A stretch of 54,279 nucleotides of DNA from Clostridiales bacterium (GTDB lineage Bacteria > Bacillota > Clostridia > Christensenellales > Pumilibacteraceae). Position 1 is the first letter of the stretch; each line of letters opens with the position of its first letter. The notes beneath the pieces are model-generated. The model did not search any database and was not told where the DNA came from. It saw only the letters and a program-made list of their open reading frames with translations. Positions 15,191 through 23,178 of the stretch are shown here, piece after piece. The stretch is from assembly GCA_003533505.1 (NCBI GenBank), contig DQGD01000002.1, positions 1 through 54,279 of the forward strand. Direction: 5' to 3'. Position numbers and translations under genes: made by a program.

Positions 15191-18100
15191 TTACTTACCG
15201 GCCTTTTGCTTGTAGGTGGCTAGTCTTGCCTTTGCGTCGGCTTCGGCCTTGGCGAACAGCTTTTCCGCAACCTCGGGGTTAGCCTTCTTGAGCGAAGTGT
15301 AACGAACCTCGCCGGCAAGGTATTCCTGATAGGAGCCTGTCGGGTCCTTGGAATCCAGCGTGAAGGGGTTGACTCCCTCGGGAGCAGCCGGGTTGTAGCG
15401 GTAGAGCTGCCAATAACCTGCCTCGACCGCCTTCTTGGTTTCGAGCTGACCGTTGGACATATCGATACCGTGGTTGATGCAGGTAGCGTAGGCGATGACG
15501 AGCGACGGACCGTGATAAGCTTCCGCCTCGGCGAGAGCCTTGATGACCTGATTCTTATCCGCGCCCATAGCGACCTGCGCGACGTAGACGTAGCCGTAGC
15601 TCATCGCCATCATGCCGAGGTCCTTTTTCTTGGTGCGCTTGCCGGCAGCCGCGAACTTCGCAACCGAGCCGGTAGGAGTGGACTTACTTGCTTGTCCGCC
15701 GGTGTTCGAGTAAACCTCGGTATCGACGACGAGCACGTTGACGTCCTCGCCCGAAGCGAGCACATGGTCGAGTCCGCCGTAACCGATGTCGTATGCCCAG
15801 CCGTCGCCGCCGAAAATCCATACGGAGGGTTTGACGAGGCAATCGAGGTTAGCGCGGATGTCGTCAAGACCTGCCGCGGTTTCGGTCTTAAGAGCTTCCT
15901 TGACCATAGCGGCAGCGGCTTTGGACGCCTTAGCGTCGTCCTTGCCCTCGAACCATGCGGCAAACGCGGCTTTGGTAGCGTCGTTTACGCTGTCCATAGC
16001 GGCGCGCATATCGGCTTCGAGCTTTCCGCGGCGAGCCTTGTAAGCAAGGTTCATGCCGTAGCCGAACTCGGCGTTGTCCTCGAACAGGCTGTTAGCCCAC
16101 GCGGGCCCATGACCCTGTGCGTTGACCGTGTAGGGGCAGGTCGGAGCGGAGCCGCCGTAGATGGACGAGCAGCCGGTAGCGTTGGCGACAATCATGCGGT
16201 CGCCGAACAGCTGAGTGACGAGCTTGACGTAGGGGGTTTCGCCGCAACCTGCGCACGCGCCCGAGAATTCAAACAGCGGCTGGAGGAATTGGCTGCCCTT
16301 TACGGAGTCGGGCTTGAACTTCGCGGTGACGTCCTTTACGGGAACGGACTGCGAGTAATCCCAATTTGCCTCTTCCGCTTTCGCGACGGGCTCGAAAGGC
16401 ATCATCTTGAGCGCCTTTACCTTGGCTGGGCAGACGTTCGCGCAGCTTCCGCAGCCGGTGCAATCGAGCGGAGAGAGCTGAATGCGATAGTCGTATTCGG
16501 CAAGTCCGGTTGCGGGCTTGGTCACATAGCCCTTGGGAGCCGCAGCCGTTTCTTCCTTGGTGGTGAGAATCGGTCTGATTGCGGCGTGCGGACAAACGAG
16601 CGAGCACTGACCGCACTGGATGCAGTTGTCGGCGTCCCAAACGGGGAGAGCGGCTGCGATACCGCGCTTCTCGAACTTGGTCGTGCCGGTGGGAACGTGT
16701 CCGTCGGGCGTGAACGCCGAAACGGGCAGCTTGTCGCCTTCTTGCGCCGTAATGGGCTTGATGAAGTGCTGGAAGTACGGGTCTGCCGCGCCCTGAACCA
16801 TCGGAGCGCCCTCGGTAGTGGTCGCCCACGACTCGGGGTACTTGACTTCGACGAGCCCGGAAATAGCGTTGTCAACGCAGGCGTAGTTCATGTTGACTAC
16901 CGCGTCGCCCTTCTTGCCGTAAGCCTTTTTAATCATTTGCTTCATGTAGTCGGCAGCCTGCTCGTAGGGGATAATGTTCGCGAGCTTGAAGAACGCTGCC
17001 TGGCAGACGGTGTTCACGCCCTTTCTCGCGCCGATTTCGTTTACGATTTTGAGCGCGTCGAGGGTGTAGAACTTGATGTGCTTTTTGGCAATCTGGTTTT
17101 TCATGACAGCCGGCAGCTCTTCGTCGAGCTGGTCCGCCGTCCAGTTGGTGTTGAGGAGGAATACACCGCCGTCTTTAAGGTCGGAAACCATATCGTAACG
17201 GGTGACGTAGGATTGGTTGTGGCAAGCCACGAAGTCCGCCTGGTCGATGAGGTAAGTGGACTTGATGGGGGTCTTGCCGAAGCGCAGGTGCGAAATGGTC
17301 AAGCCGCCGCTCTTTTTGGAGTCGTAGGCGAAATAGCCCTGAGCGTACATGTCGGTGTGGTCGCCGATAATCTTGATGCTGTTCTTGTTCGCGCCCACGG
17401 TACCGTCCGAGCCGAGTCCGTAGAACTTGCAGCGGCTGGTGCCCTCGGGGGAAGCGTTGATAAAGTGTACGACGGGGAGAGAAGTGTTCGTGACGTCGTC
17501 GGTGATGCCCACGGTGAAGTGGTTTTTGGGCGACTTGCTCCAAAGGTTCTCGTAAACCGCGCCCACCATCGACGGGTTAAACTCTTTCGAGCCGAGGCCG
17601 TATCTGCCGCCGTAAACCTTGACGTCGCCTCTGCCGGACTCTGCCAGAGCCGCGCAAACGTCGAGGTAAAGCGGTTCGCCCAGCGAGCCGGCTTCCTTGG
17701 TGCGGTCGAGGACTGCGATTTTCTTGACGGAAGCGGGGATAGCGTCCACGAAATCCTTGACGGAGAACGGACGATAAAGTCTGACTTTGAGTAAGCCCAC
17801 TTTCTTGCCCTGTTTAGCGAGGTAGTCGACTGTTTCCTCGGCGGCTTCGCAGCCCGAGCCCATCATGACGATGATTTCCTTTGCCTCAGGGTCGCCGTAG
17901 TACTGATAGAGCTCGTACTTTCTGCCCGTGAGCTTGGTGACTTTCGCCATCATTTCCTTGACGATGCCGGGGACGGCTTCGTAGTACTTGTTGGCGGCTT
18001 CGCGGTTCTGGAAGTAGATGTCGCCGTTCTGCGCGGTGCCCATCTGCACGGGGTGCTCGGGGTTGAGCGCGCGAGCCTTAAAGCGCTTGACGTCCTCCAT

Positions 18101-18682
18101 GTCGACGAGCGGAAGAATCTCGTCGTACTCGATGCCGTCGATTTTGCTGACTTCGTGGCTGGTTCTGAAACCGTCGAAGAAGTGCAGGAACGGTACCGAA
18201 GCCTTGAGGGTGGACAGGTGCGCTACGAGCGCGAGGTCCATGACCTCCTGGACGGAGTTGGACGCCAGCATCGCAAACCCGGTCTGGCGGCACGCCATAA
18301 CGTCGGCATGGTCGCCGAAAATGTTAAGGGCGTGAGCCGCGAGCGCGCGTGCGCTGACGTGGAATACGGTCGGCCAAAGCTCGCCGGCAATCTTGTACAT
18401 ATTCGGAATCATCAGCAGCAAGCCCTGGCTGGCGGTGTAGGTGGTGGTAAGCGCGCCGGCAACGAGCGAGCCGTGAACCGCGCCTGCCGCGCCGCCCTCG
18501 GATTCCATCTCGGCAAGGCGCAGCGGCTGACCGAACATGTTCAGTCTGCCCTGAGCCGACCATTCGTCAGCCACTTCCGCCATAGGCGAAGAAGGCGTGA
18601 TGGGGTAAATCGCGGCGACTTCGCTGAACGCGTAGGCGATGTGCGAAGCGGCGGTATTACCGTCGATAGTCATTTTCTTCAT
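15191..18682 (-). CDS. nifJ: Pyruvate:ferredoxin (flavodoxin) oxidoreductase
   Basis: Oxidises pyruvate to acetyl-CoA and CO2 and reduces ferredoxin; the central oxygen-sensitive step of clostridial fermentation, cytosolic. 1163 residues, the normal length of the single-chain homodimeric enzyme. Domain order: pyrimidine-binding domain I (AYPITPSSPMAE near 20), domain II (to about 400), gamma domain, ferredoxin domain with two 4Fe-4S motifs CIQCGQCSLVCP near 690 and CTGCGSCANVCP near 745, then the TPP domain with the proximal-cluster CAGCGETPY near 815, GGDGWAYDIG near 960 and a late Cys in TCINHGIDMS. Ribosome site GGAGGA 6 bp before the ATG. Monocistronic with its own consensus promoter. Confidence 0.97.
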   Translation of the reverse strand: MKKMTIDGNTAASHIAYAFSEVAAIYPITPSSPMAEVADEWSAQGRLNMFGQPLRLAEMESEGGAAGAVHGSLVAGALTTTYTASQGLLLMIPNMYKIAGELWPTVFHVSARALAAHALNIFGDHADVMACRQTGFAMLASNSVQEVMDLALVAHLSTLKASVPFLHFFDGFRTSHEVSKIDGIEYDEILPLVDMEDVKRFKARALNPEHPVQMGTAQNGDIYFQNREAANKYYEAVPGIVKEMMAKVTKLTGRKYELYQYYGDPEAKEIIVMMGSGCEAAEETVDYLAKQGKKVGLLKVRLYRPFSVKDFVDAIPASVKKIAVLDRTKEAGSLGEPLYLDVCAALAESGRGDVKVYGGRYGLGSKEFNPSMVGAVYENLWSKSPKNHFTVGITDDVTNTSLPVVHFINASPEGTSRCKFYGLGSDGTVGANKNSIKIIGDHTDMYAQGYFAYDSKKSGGLTISHLRFGKTPIKSTYLIDQADFVACHNQSYVTRYDMVSDLKDGGVFLLNTNWTADQLDEELPAVMKNQIAKKHIKFYTLDALKIVNEIGARKGVNTVCQAAFFKLANIIPYEQAADYMKQMIKKAYGKKGDAVVNMNYACVDNAISGLVEVKYPESWATTTEGAPMVQGAADPYFQHFIKPITAQEGDKLPVSAFTPDGHVPTGTTKFEKRGIAAALPVWDADNCIQCGQCSLVCPHAAIRPILTTKEETAAAPKGYVTKPATGLAEYDYRIQLSPLDCTGCGSCANVCPAKVKALKMMPFEPVAKAEEANWDYSQSVPVKDVTAKFKPDSVKGSQFLQPLFEFSGACAGCGETPYVKLVTQLFGDRMIVANATGCSSIYGGSAPTCPYTVNAQGHGPAWANSLFEDNAEFGYGMNLAYKARRGKLEADMRAAMDSVNDATKAAFAAWFEGKDDAKASKAAAAMVKEALKTETAAGLDDIRANLDCLVKPSVWIFGGDGWAYDIGYGGLDHVLASGEDVNVLVVDTEVYSNTGGQASKSTPTGSVAKFAAAGKRTKKKDLGMMAMSYGYVYVAQVAMGADKNQVIKALAEAEAYHGPSLVIAYATCINHGIDMSNGQLETKKAVEAGYWQLYRYNPAAPEGVNPFTLDSKDPTGSYQEYLAGEVRYTSLKKANPEVAEKLFAKAEADAKARLATYKQKAGK

Positions 18683-18827
18683 TGTTGTCCTCCAATAAAA
18701 AATTACTTGTTTGTGTCTTTTCGCGAGGCGTAAAATTCCGCGAAAAAAGCGCGGCTTCGTCCGCTATTCGCATCGATTTTCCCTGTAGTACCACGGAAAG
18801 TCCGCTTATCTCGAACGAGCCTCATTT

Positions 18828-18856
18828 ATTATAAGTCTTTTATGAAAATTAGTCAA
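18828..18856 (-). promoter_or_regulatory. Promoter of PFOR
   Basis: On the minus strand TTGACT (18856-18851), 17 bp, perfect TATAAT (18833-18828). The leader to the ATG is about 140 nt. Confidence 0.8.
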
Positions 18857-18881
18857 ACGATATTGACGGAAAACACGCAAA

Positions 18882-18903
18882 AAACCGCCGAAAACGGCGG
18901 TTT
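18882..18903 (-). terminator. Terminator of the nrdD-nrdG operon
   Basis: AAACCGCCG (18882-18890)/CGGCGGTTT (18895-18903) with a 4-nt loop; on the minus strand a run of six T follows. It lies 38 bp after the nrdG stop. Confidence 0.85.
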
Positions 18904-18941
18904 AAGGTGCGATGAAGCAGATTGAAGCGAGGACAGGGCGG

Positions 18942-19463
18942 CTACTTGTCCCACAGCGTGACCGAGCCGGCGGCAAGCGTTGCCGCGACGTCGATGAGCC
19001 GCTGGTTTTCCGAGCCGCGGAAGCGCAGCGAAATGTTCTTTTTTTCCTCGATGAATCTGCCGTCGACGAGCACTGTAAGGAGCTTCAGTATCTCCTCGGT
19101 ATATTCGGTATGCGCGCGGCAATCGGGGCTACGAAGCTCCTCGAGAGTAAAGCCCGTGTACAGCCAAATCGTCTTTTGGGGATAAGCCGCTTTGACTTTT
19201 TTCAGGAAGGGCAGGAGCGCGCGCTGGTTTTCGGGTTCCATCGGCTCACCGCCCAGCACCGTGAGTCCGTTTATGTATGACGGAGCAAGCATTTTCATCA
19301 GTTTTTCTTCGGTTTGCTCGTCGAAAGGTTTGCCGTAATTAAAGTCCCACGTTTCGGGCTGGAAGCAGTTTTTGCACCGGTTCCGGCAGCCCGACACGAA
19401 CAGCGAAACGCGCACGCCGACGCCGTTCGCTATGTCGCAGTTTTTGACGTTACAATAGTTCAT
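18942..19463 (-). CDS. nrdG: Anaerobic ribonucleoside-triphosphate reductase activating protein
   Basis: Radical-SAM enzyme that installs the glycyl radical on NrdD. 173 residues. The 4Fe-4S motif is CRNRCKNC at residues 26-33 (CX3CX2C, standard), followed by the GGEP motif (LGGEPMEP near 71) that binds SAM. Lies 96 bp downstream of nrdD on the same strand and shares its terminator, so the two are one operon. Length is normal for the family. Confidence 0.94.
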   Translation of the reverse strand: MNYCNVKNCDIANGVGVRVSLFVSGCRNRCKNCFQPETWDFNYGKPFDEQTEEKLMKMLAPSYINGLTVLGGEPMEPENQRALLPFLKKVKAAYPQKTIWLYTGFTLEELRSPDCRAHTEYTEEILKLLTVLVDGRFIEEKKNISLRFRGSENQRLIDVAATLAAGSVTLWDK

Positions 19464-19559
19464 AATTTTTCCTCGTGGTCGCGTTAAAGTCGTAACGGCG
19501 GCGCGAAAATCGCACCGCCGTCCGCTTATCGTCGCGTAGTTTTTGTGGAAAACGGCTGC

Positions 19560-21734
19560 TTACAGATGAAGCACGCGCTCCTTGATTTCCTGCGTTCTGC
19601 CCTGATTCCAATACTGAGTGCCGATATAGCCGCAGGTACGGCGGGCGACGTTCATCTTGTCCTGGTCGTGGTTGCCGCAGTTGGGGCACACCCACACGAG
19701 CTTGCCGTCCTCTTCGCGAATCTCGATTTCGCCGTCGTAGCCGCACACCTGGCAGTAATCGCTCTTGGTGTTGAGCTCGGCGTACATGATGTGGTCGTAG
19801 ATAAACTTCATGACCTCGAGCACCGCGTCGATGTTGTTCTGCATGTTGGGCACTTCGACGTAGCTGATTGCGCCGCCGGGGGAGAGTGCCTGGAACTGCG
19901 CCTCGAAGCGCAGCTTCTCGAAGGCGTCTATGGGTTCGGTGACGTGGACGTGGTAGCTGTTGGTGATATAGCCCTTGTCGGTGACGTGGGGCACCACGCC
20001 GAAGCGACGTTGCAGGCACTTGGCGAACTTGTAGGTGGTGCTCTCGAGCGGCGTGCCGTACAGCGAGTAGTCGATGTTCTCGGCTTTTTTCCACTTTGCG
20101 GTGTATTCGTTCAGCTTGCGCATGATTTCAAGACCGAATTTTTCGCCCTCGGGCTCGGTGAGTTTCTTGTCGAGCATCGAGTACACGCACTCCCACAGCC
20201 CGGCATATCCTAGCGACAGCGTGGAGTAACCGCCGTGCAGGTATTTGTCGATGGTTTCGCCCTTTTTGAGACGGAGGAGAGCGCCGTACTGCCACAGTAT
20301 GGGCGCGGCGTCGGACAGCGTGCCGGTCAGCCGCTCGTGACGGCATTGAAGCGCGCGGTGGCAAAGCTCCATGCGTTCGTCGAAGATTTCCCAGAACTTA
20401 TTTATGTCTTTGTGCGCGGACAGACCGATATCGACGAGGTTGACGGTGACCACGCCCTGATTGAATCTGCCGTAGTACTTGGGCTTGCCGTTTTCGTCGA
20501 CGTAGGGGGTGAGGAACGAGCGGCAGCCCATGCAGGTGTAGCAGTGACCCTCGCCGTTCTTGTCAATCTTGTTCTCCAGCATTACCTTTTCGGAAATGTA
20601 GTCGGGTACCATGCGCTTTGCCGTGCATTTCGCCGACAGTACCGTGAGGTAGTAGTAGGGGTCGCCCTCGTGAATGTTGTCGTTTTCGAGGACGTAGATG
20701 AGCTTGGGGAACGCCGGCGTGACCCACACGCCCTTTTCGTTCTTTACGCCCTGATGCCGTTGGCGCAGAACCTCCTCGATAATCATCGCGAGGTCGTGCT
20801 TTTCCTGCTCGTTTTTGGCTTCGTTGAGGTACATGAACACGGTGACGAACGGCGCCTGACCGTTGGTGGTAAGCAGCGTCACTACCTGATACTGTATCGT
20901 CTGGACGCCCCTGCGAATTTCGTCGCGCAGGCGTTTTTCGGTGATTTTCGTGATTTTGTCCTCGGTAGCGTCAACGCCCAGCTCCTTGATTTCCGCGATA
21001 ACCTCGCCGCGGATTTTCTCACGGCTGATTTGCACGAAGGGCGCGAGATGCGCCAGCGAAATCGACTGGCCGCCGTACTGATTGGACGCGACTTGCGCGA
21101 TAATCTGCGTGGCGATGTTGCAGGCGGTGGAGAAGCTGTGCGGACGCTCTATCATCGTTCCGGTAATGACCGTGCCGTTCTGTAACATGTCCTCGAGGTT
21201 TACGAGGTCGCAGTTGTGCATGTGCTGAGCATAGTAGTCCGCGTCGTGGAAGTGAATTATGCCTTCGTTGTGCGCGTCGACTATATCCTTAGGCAGCAGT
21301 ATGCGGTTGGTAAGGTCGCGGCTCACTTCGCCGGCGATGTAGTCGCGCTGAGTGGAGTTGACGATAGGATTCTTGTTGGAATTCTCCTGCTTCGCTTCCT
21401 CGTTGTTGCACTCGATGAGGCTGAGTATCTTGTCGTCGGTGGTGTTCGACTGACGGACGAGCTGACGGGTATAACGATAGGTAATATACGCCTTCGCCAC
21501 CTCGTAAGCGCCGTGCGCCATAATCTGATGCTCGACAATGTCCTGCACCTCTTCGACCGACGGCGCGCGCCCCAGCTTTTCGCAGTCGTGTACCGCGCGC
21601 TCCACGATACGCCCGATTTGCGTCCTCGTCATGCGGACGTCCTCGGGTACCGCTTCGTTTGCCTTCTCGACGGCTATCTTGATTTTGTTCTCGTCGAACA
21701 GCTGTTCCGCGCCGTTTCTTTTAATGATTTTCAT
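19560..21734 (-). CDS. nrdD: Anaerobic (class III) ribonucleoside-triphosphate reductase
   Basis: Reduces NTPs to dNTPs under anoxia using a glycyl radical; cytosolic. 724 residues. N-terminal ATP-cone (about 1-95, beginning MKIIKRNGAEQLFDENKI) for allosteric control, the ten-stranded reductase barrel, a C-terminal zinc site CQVCG...CPNCG, and the radical site RTCGY with the predicted radical Gly at 702. Ribosome site GGGAGG 8-10 bp before the ATG. Two NrdR boxes upstream indicate repression by NrdR. The activase nrdG follows. Confidence 0.96.
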   Translation of the reverse strand: MKIIKRNGAEQLFDENKIKIAVEKANEAVPEDVRMTRTQIGRIVERAVHDCEKLGRAPSVEEVQDIVEHQIMAHGAYEVAKAYITYRYTRQLVRQSNTTDDKILSLIECNNEEAKQENSNKNPIVNSTQRDYIAGEVSRDLTNRILLPKDIVDAHNEGIIHFHDADYYAQHMHNCDLVNLEDMLQNGTVITGTMIERPHSFSTACNIATQIIAQVASNQYGGQSISLAHLAPFVQISREKIRGEVIAEIKELGVDATEDKITKITEKRLRDEIRRGVQTIQYQVVTLLTTNGQAPFVTVFMYLNEAKNEQEKHDLAMIIEEVLRQRHQGVKNEKGVWVTPAFPKLIYVLENDNIHEGDPYYYLTVLSAKCTAKRMVPDYISEKVMLENKIDKNGEGHCYTCMGCRSFLTPYVDENGKPKYYGRFNQGVVTVNLVDIGLSAHKDINKFWEIFDERMELCHRALQCRHERLTGTLSDAAPILWQYGALLRLKKGETIDKYLHGGYSTLSLGYAGLWECVYSMLDKKLTEPEGEKFGLEIMRKLNEYTAKWKKAENIDYSLYGTPLESTTYKFAKCLQRRFGVVPHVTDKGYITNSYHVHVTEPIDAFEKLRFEAQFQALSPGGAISYVEVPNMQNNIDAVLEVMKFIYDHIMYAELNTKSDYCQVCGYDGEIEIREEDGKLVWVCPNCGNHDQDKMNVARRTCGYIGTQYWNQGRTQEIKERVLHL

Positions 21735-21789
21735 TACCGTTACCTCCCTGCCTTTATCTTTTGCACAAAAAATCAGTCAATTAGTTATG

Positions 21790-21805
21790 AAACAATATAT
21801 AGTGG
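21790..21805. promoter_or_regulatory. NrdR box 1 upstream of nrdD
   Basis: AAACAATATATAGTGG matches the NrdR consensus core CwATATATwGTG (consensus acaCwATATaTwGtgt, from literature). It lies 56 bp before the nrdD ATG, just downstream of a possible -10 TATAAT (minus strand, 21821-21816). Confidence 0.75.
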
Positions 21806-21815
21806 TGAAATTGCG

Positions 21816-21821
21816 ATTATA
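21816..21821 (-). promoter_or_regulatory. Possible -10 box of nrdD
   Basis: TATAAT on the minus strand between the two NrdR boxes. The -35 region at 17 bp (AACATA) is poor and lies inside box 2, which fits a promoter that NrdR would cover from both sides. Confidence 0.45.
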
Positions 21822-21832
21822 TTCCGTATTCC

Positions 21833-21848
21833 TCACAATATGTTGTTT
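21833..21848. promoter_or_regulatory. NrdR box 2 upstream of nrdD
   Basis: TCACAATATGTTGTTT, a weaker NrdR-type box. Its start is 43 bp from that of box 1, about four helical turns, so both boxes face the same side of the DNA as expected for NrdR cooperative binding. Confidence 0.6.
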
Positions 21849-22218
21849 ATCCAAGCGTGAGCATAGTACCACAACGGGGCGGTAAAGGTCAAGCGTTACG
21901 GGCATATTTAAATAAAAAATTTGCAAATAGTGTTTTTCCCGTTTAGGACGGTAACTCGCTGATTGGCGAGTATTTTAGCAGGATAATTACTTTCCTGCTC
22001 CGAGAGGATTCAATGCCTATAACCGCTAATTATCCTTATGTCAAAAGCGGAGTGACAGCGAAGCCCTGAGAATCCGTCCACAGCCGCATTATTATCCTTA
22101 TAATAATCCTTGCGGATGGGATGACAAGTGGAACGGTAATTGTTCCGCGAGTATTTTTTGGGGATATAATGTGGATTGGGGAAATAATGTGAATTAAAGA
22201 AAATATGAATATTAAACG
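21849..22218. other. Gene-free, hairpin-rich intergenic region
   Basis: About 370 bp between the nrdD control region and the large hairpin at 22219. No supportable reading frame. It carries consecutive small inverted repeats (CTCGC/GCGAG at 21955-21970, AGCAGGA/TCCTGCT at 21978-21999, GGAAC/GTTCC near 22131-22147) and one copy of a dispersed repeat (22030-22106). It may be a decayed repeat cluster. Confidence 0.5.
22030..22106 (+). repeat. Dispersed intergenic repeat, copy A
   Basis: The core AGCGGAGTGACAGCGAAG and the following CCCTGAGAATCC match the reverse complement of 50941-51012 (about 25 of 30 core positions), flanked in both by CCTTATGTC on one side and an AT-rich block on the other. 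Same family as the partial copies at 39546, 39674 and 50903. Confidence 0.6.
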
Positions 22219-22270
22219 AACAAAGCCCACGGGGTAGATGGTTATTGCCGTCTATCCCGTGGGTTTTGTT
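22219..22270. terminator. Long hairpin, bidirectional terminator
   Basis: An inverted repeat of about 22 bp, AACAAAGCCCACGGGGTAGA pairing with TCTATCCCGTGGGTTTTGTT around a short loop, with few mismatches. It lies downstream of luxS (minus strand) beyond the hairpin array. T-runs are modest on either strand. Confidence 0.6.
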
Positions 22271-22380
22271 GTGTTTGAGAAACCCTATACGCCATTCGGT
22301 GGCTTGCCGAGGAATGATATAACGATAAGTATGTTTCTGCCGTGGAATCCCATTCTATAAGAGTAGTATTATCCTGAACC

Positions 22381-22491
22381 CGCGCATAGCGCGAATCTCA
22401 CTTCGGCGACAGCCGAAATATCACTTTCCGACGCAGTTCGGAAATCTCACTCGGGCGCAAGCCCGAATCTCACTCGTCGCAAGACGAATCA
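22381..22491. repeat. Array of five consecutive hairpins with ATCTCAC linkers
   Basis: Five perfect or near-perfect hairpins follow each other: CGCGC/GCGCG (22381-22393), TTCGGC-GACA-GCCGAA (22402-22417), TTTCCGA/TCGGAAA (22425-22444), TCGGGC-GCAA-GCCCGA (22451-22466), TCGTC-GCAA-GACGA (22474-22487). They are separated by AATCTCAC, ATATCAC, TCTCAC, ATCTCAC and ATCA. Stem sequences differ while linkers and spacing (about 23 bp) are kept, and two loops are GNRA-type GCAA. The array ends 6 bp past the luxS stop, so on the minus strand it would be the luxS 3' untranslated region. Not a CRISPR array: no identical repeats. Confidence 0.85.
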
Positions 22492-22496
22492 GCTCG

Positions 22497-22925
22497 TTAC
22501 TTTCCGATTCTTTCCAGGAAGGTTGTTGCGGCGCGGCGAGCGGCGGCGACGGAGAGATTAAGGCAGTTGCCGCACTCTGCCTTGCTGTTTCCGGGCATTT
22601 CGCCGTCGTAGTCCGCAACGTAACGGAATGCGGCAAGTATATCGCGTTCGGCTTCATTCTGTCCGAGTCCGCGATAAAGAACGTAAAAACCGGTTTGACA
22701 GCCCATCGGACCGACGTAAATCACTTCCGCGCCGTGAGCGCCGTTTCTCAAAACCGTCGCGAGCAGGTGCTCGAGCGAGTGCATTTCGGCGTTGGTCAGA
22801 AGCTCGTCGGCGTAGGGCTTGCAAATCCGAACATCGTAGGTGCAAATATCCCCGTCGCGGCGAGAAAGGTAAATCCCGGCAGGGTGGTTGAGGTGGTCGA
22901 TTTTAAAAGATTCGATTTTTTCCAT
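22497..22925 (-). CDS. luxS: S-ribosylhomocysteine lyase
   Basis: Cleaves S-ribosylhomocysteine to homocysteine and DPD, the autoinducer-2 precursor; part of the activated methyl cycle; homodimeric metalloenzyme in the cytosol. 142 residues, slightly shorter than most. Metal ligands are His49 and His53 of the HSLEH motif (49-53) and a Cys in the ECGNC segment near 115-118; the catalytic Cys lies in GCQTGFY near 78. No pfs or methionine-cycle gene is nearby. Own promoter; 3' end abuts the hairpin array. Confidence 0.95.
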   Translation of the reverse strand: MEKIESFKIDHLNHPAGIYLSRRDGDICTYDVRICKPYADELLTNAEMHSLEHLLATVLRNGAHGAEVIYVGPMGCQTGFYVLYRGLGQNEAERDILAAFRYVADYDGEMPGNSKAECGNCLNLSVAAARRAATTFLERIGK

Positions 22926-22972
22926 TGTAAATCCGTCCTTTTCTTAGAGCGCAAGCCGCTCCCGACAAGCCG

Positions 22973-23001
22973 ATTATAGCACTTTTCGGGCTAGTCCGCA
23001 A
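22973..23001 (-). promoter_or_regulatory. Promoter of luxS
   Basis: On the minus strand TTGCGG (23001-22996), 17 bp, TATAAT (22978-22973). Back to back with the promoter of the kinase gene at 23028. Confidence 0.65.
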
Positions 23002-23027
23002 ATATTTCGGCGCGGCAATCAAAATTA

Positions 23028-23056
23028 TTGACTATCGCGCGCAAAAATGCTAAAAT
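23028..23056 (+). promoter_or_regulatory. Promoter of the amino-acid-kinase gene
   Basis: TTGACT (23028-23033), 17 bp, TAAAAT (23051-23056). The leader of about 115 nt contains a 19-bp direct repeat. Confidence 0.7.
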
Positions 23057-23075
23057 AATTCATATAGGTAAAGCG

Positions 23076-23122
23076 GCTTCGGACGCGGCGAACGGGCTTG
23101 TGTGCTTCGGACGCGGCGAACG
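23076..23122 (+). repeat. 19-bp direct repeat in a leader
   Basis: GCTTCGGACGCGGCGAACG occurs at 23076-23094 and again, unchanged, at 23104-23122 (28-bp period). Both copies lie in the untranslated leader of the kinase gene. Confidence 0.7.
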
Positions 23123-23178
23123 ATAGACTTAATCGGCTTTCGGGCGCCCGGGCGAGCAAGCCGCGAAGAGGAATAATC

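Noticed and set aside
15470..17794. A 774-codon open frame on the plus strand opposite PFOR
   Set aside because: Antisense to the unmistakable PFOR gene; composition follows codon complement and no motif is present.
22381..22491. CRISPR array
   Set aside because: Regular spacing of about 23 bp at first sight suggests one, but the units are different hairpins; only the 6-8 bp linkers repeat, and no cas gene is present.
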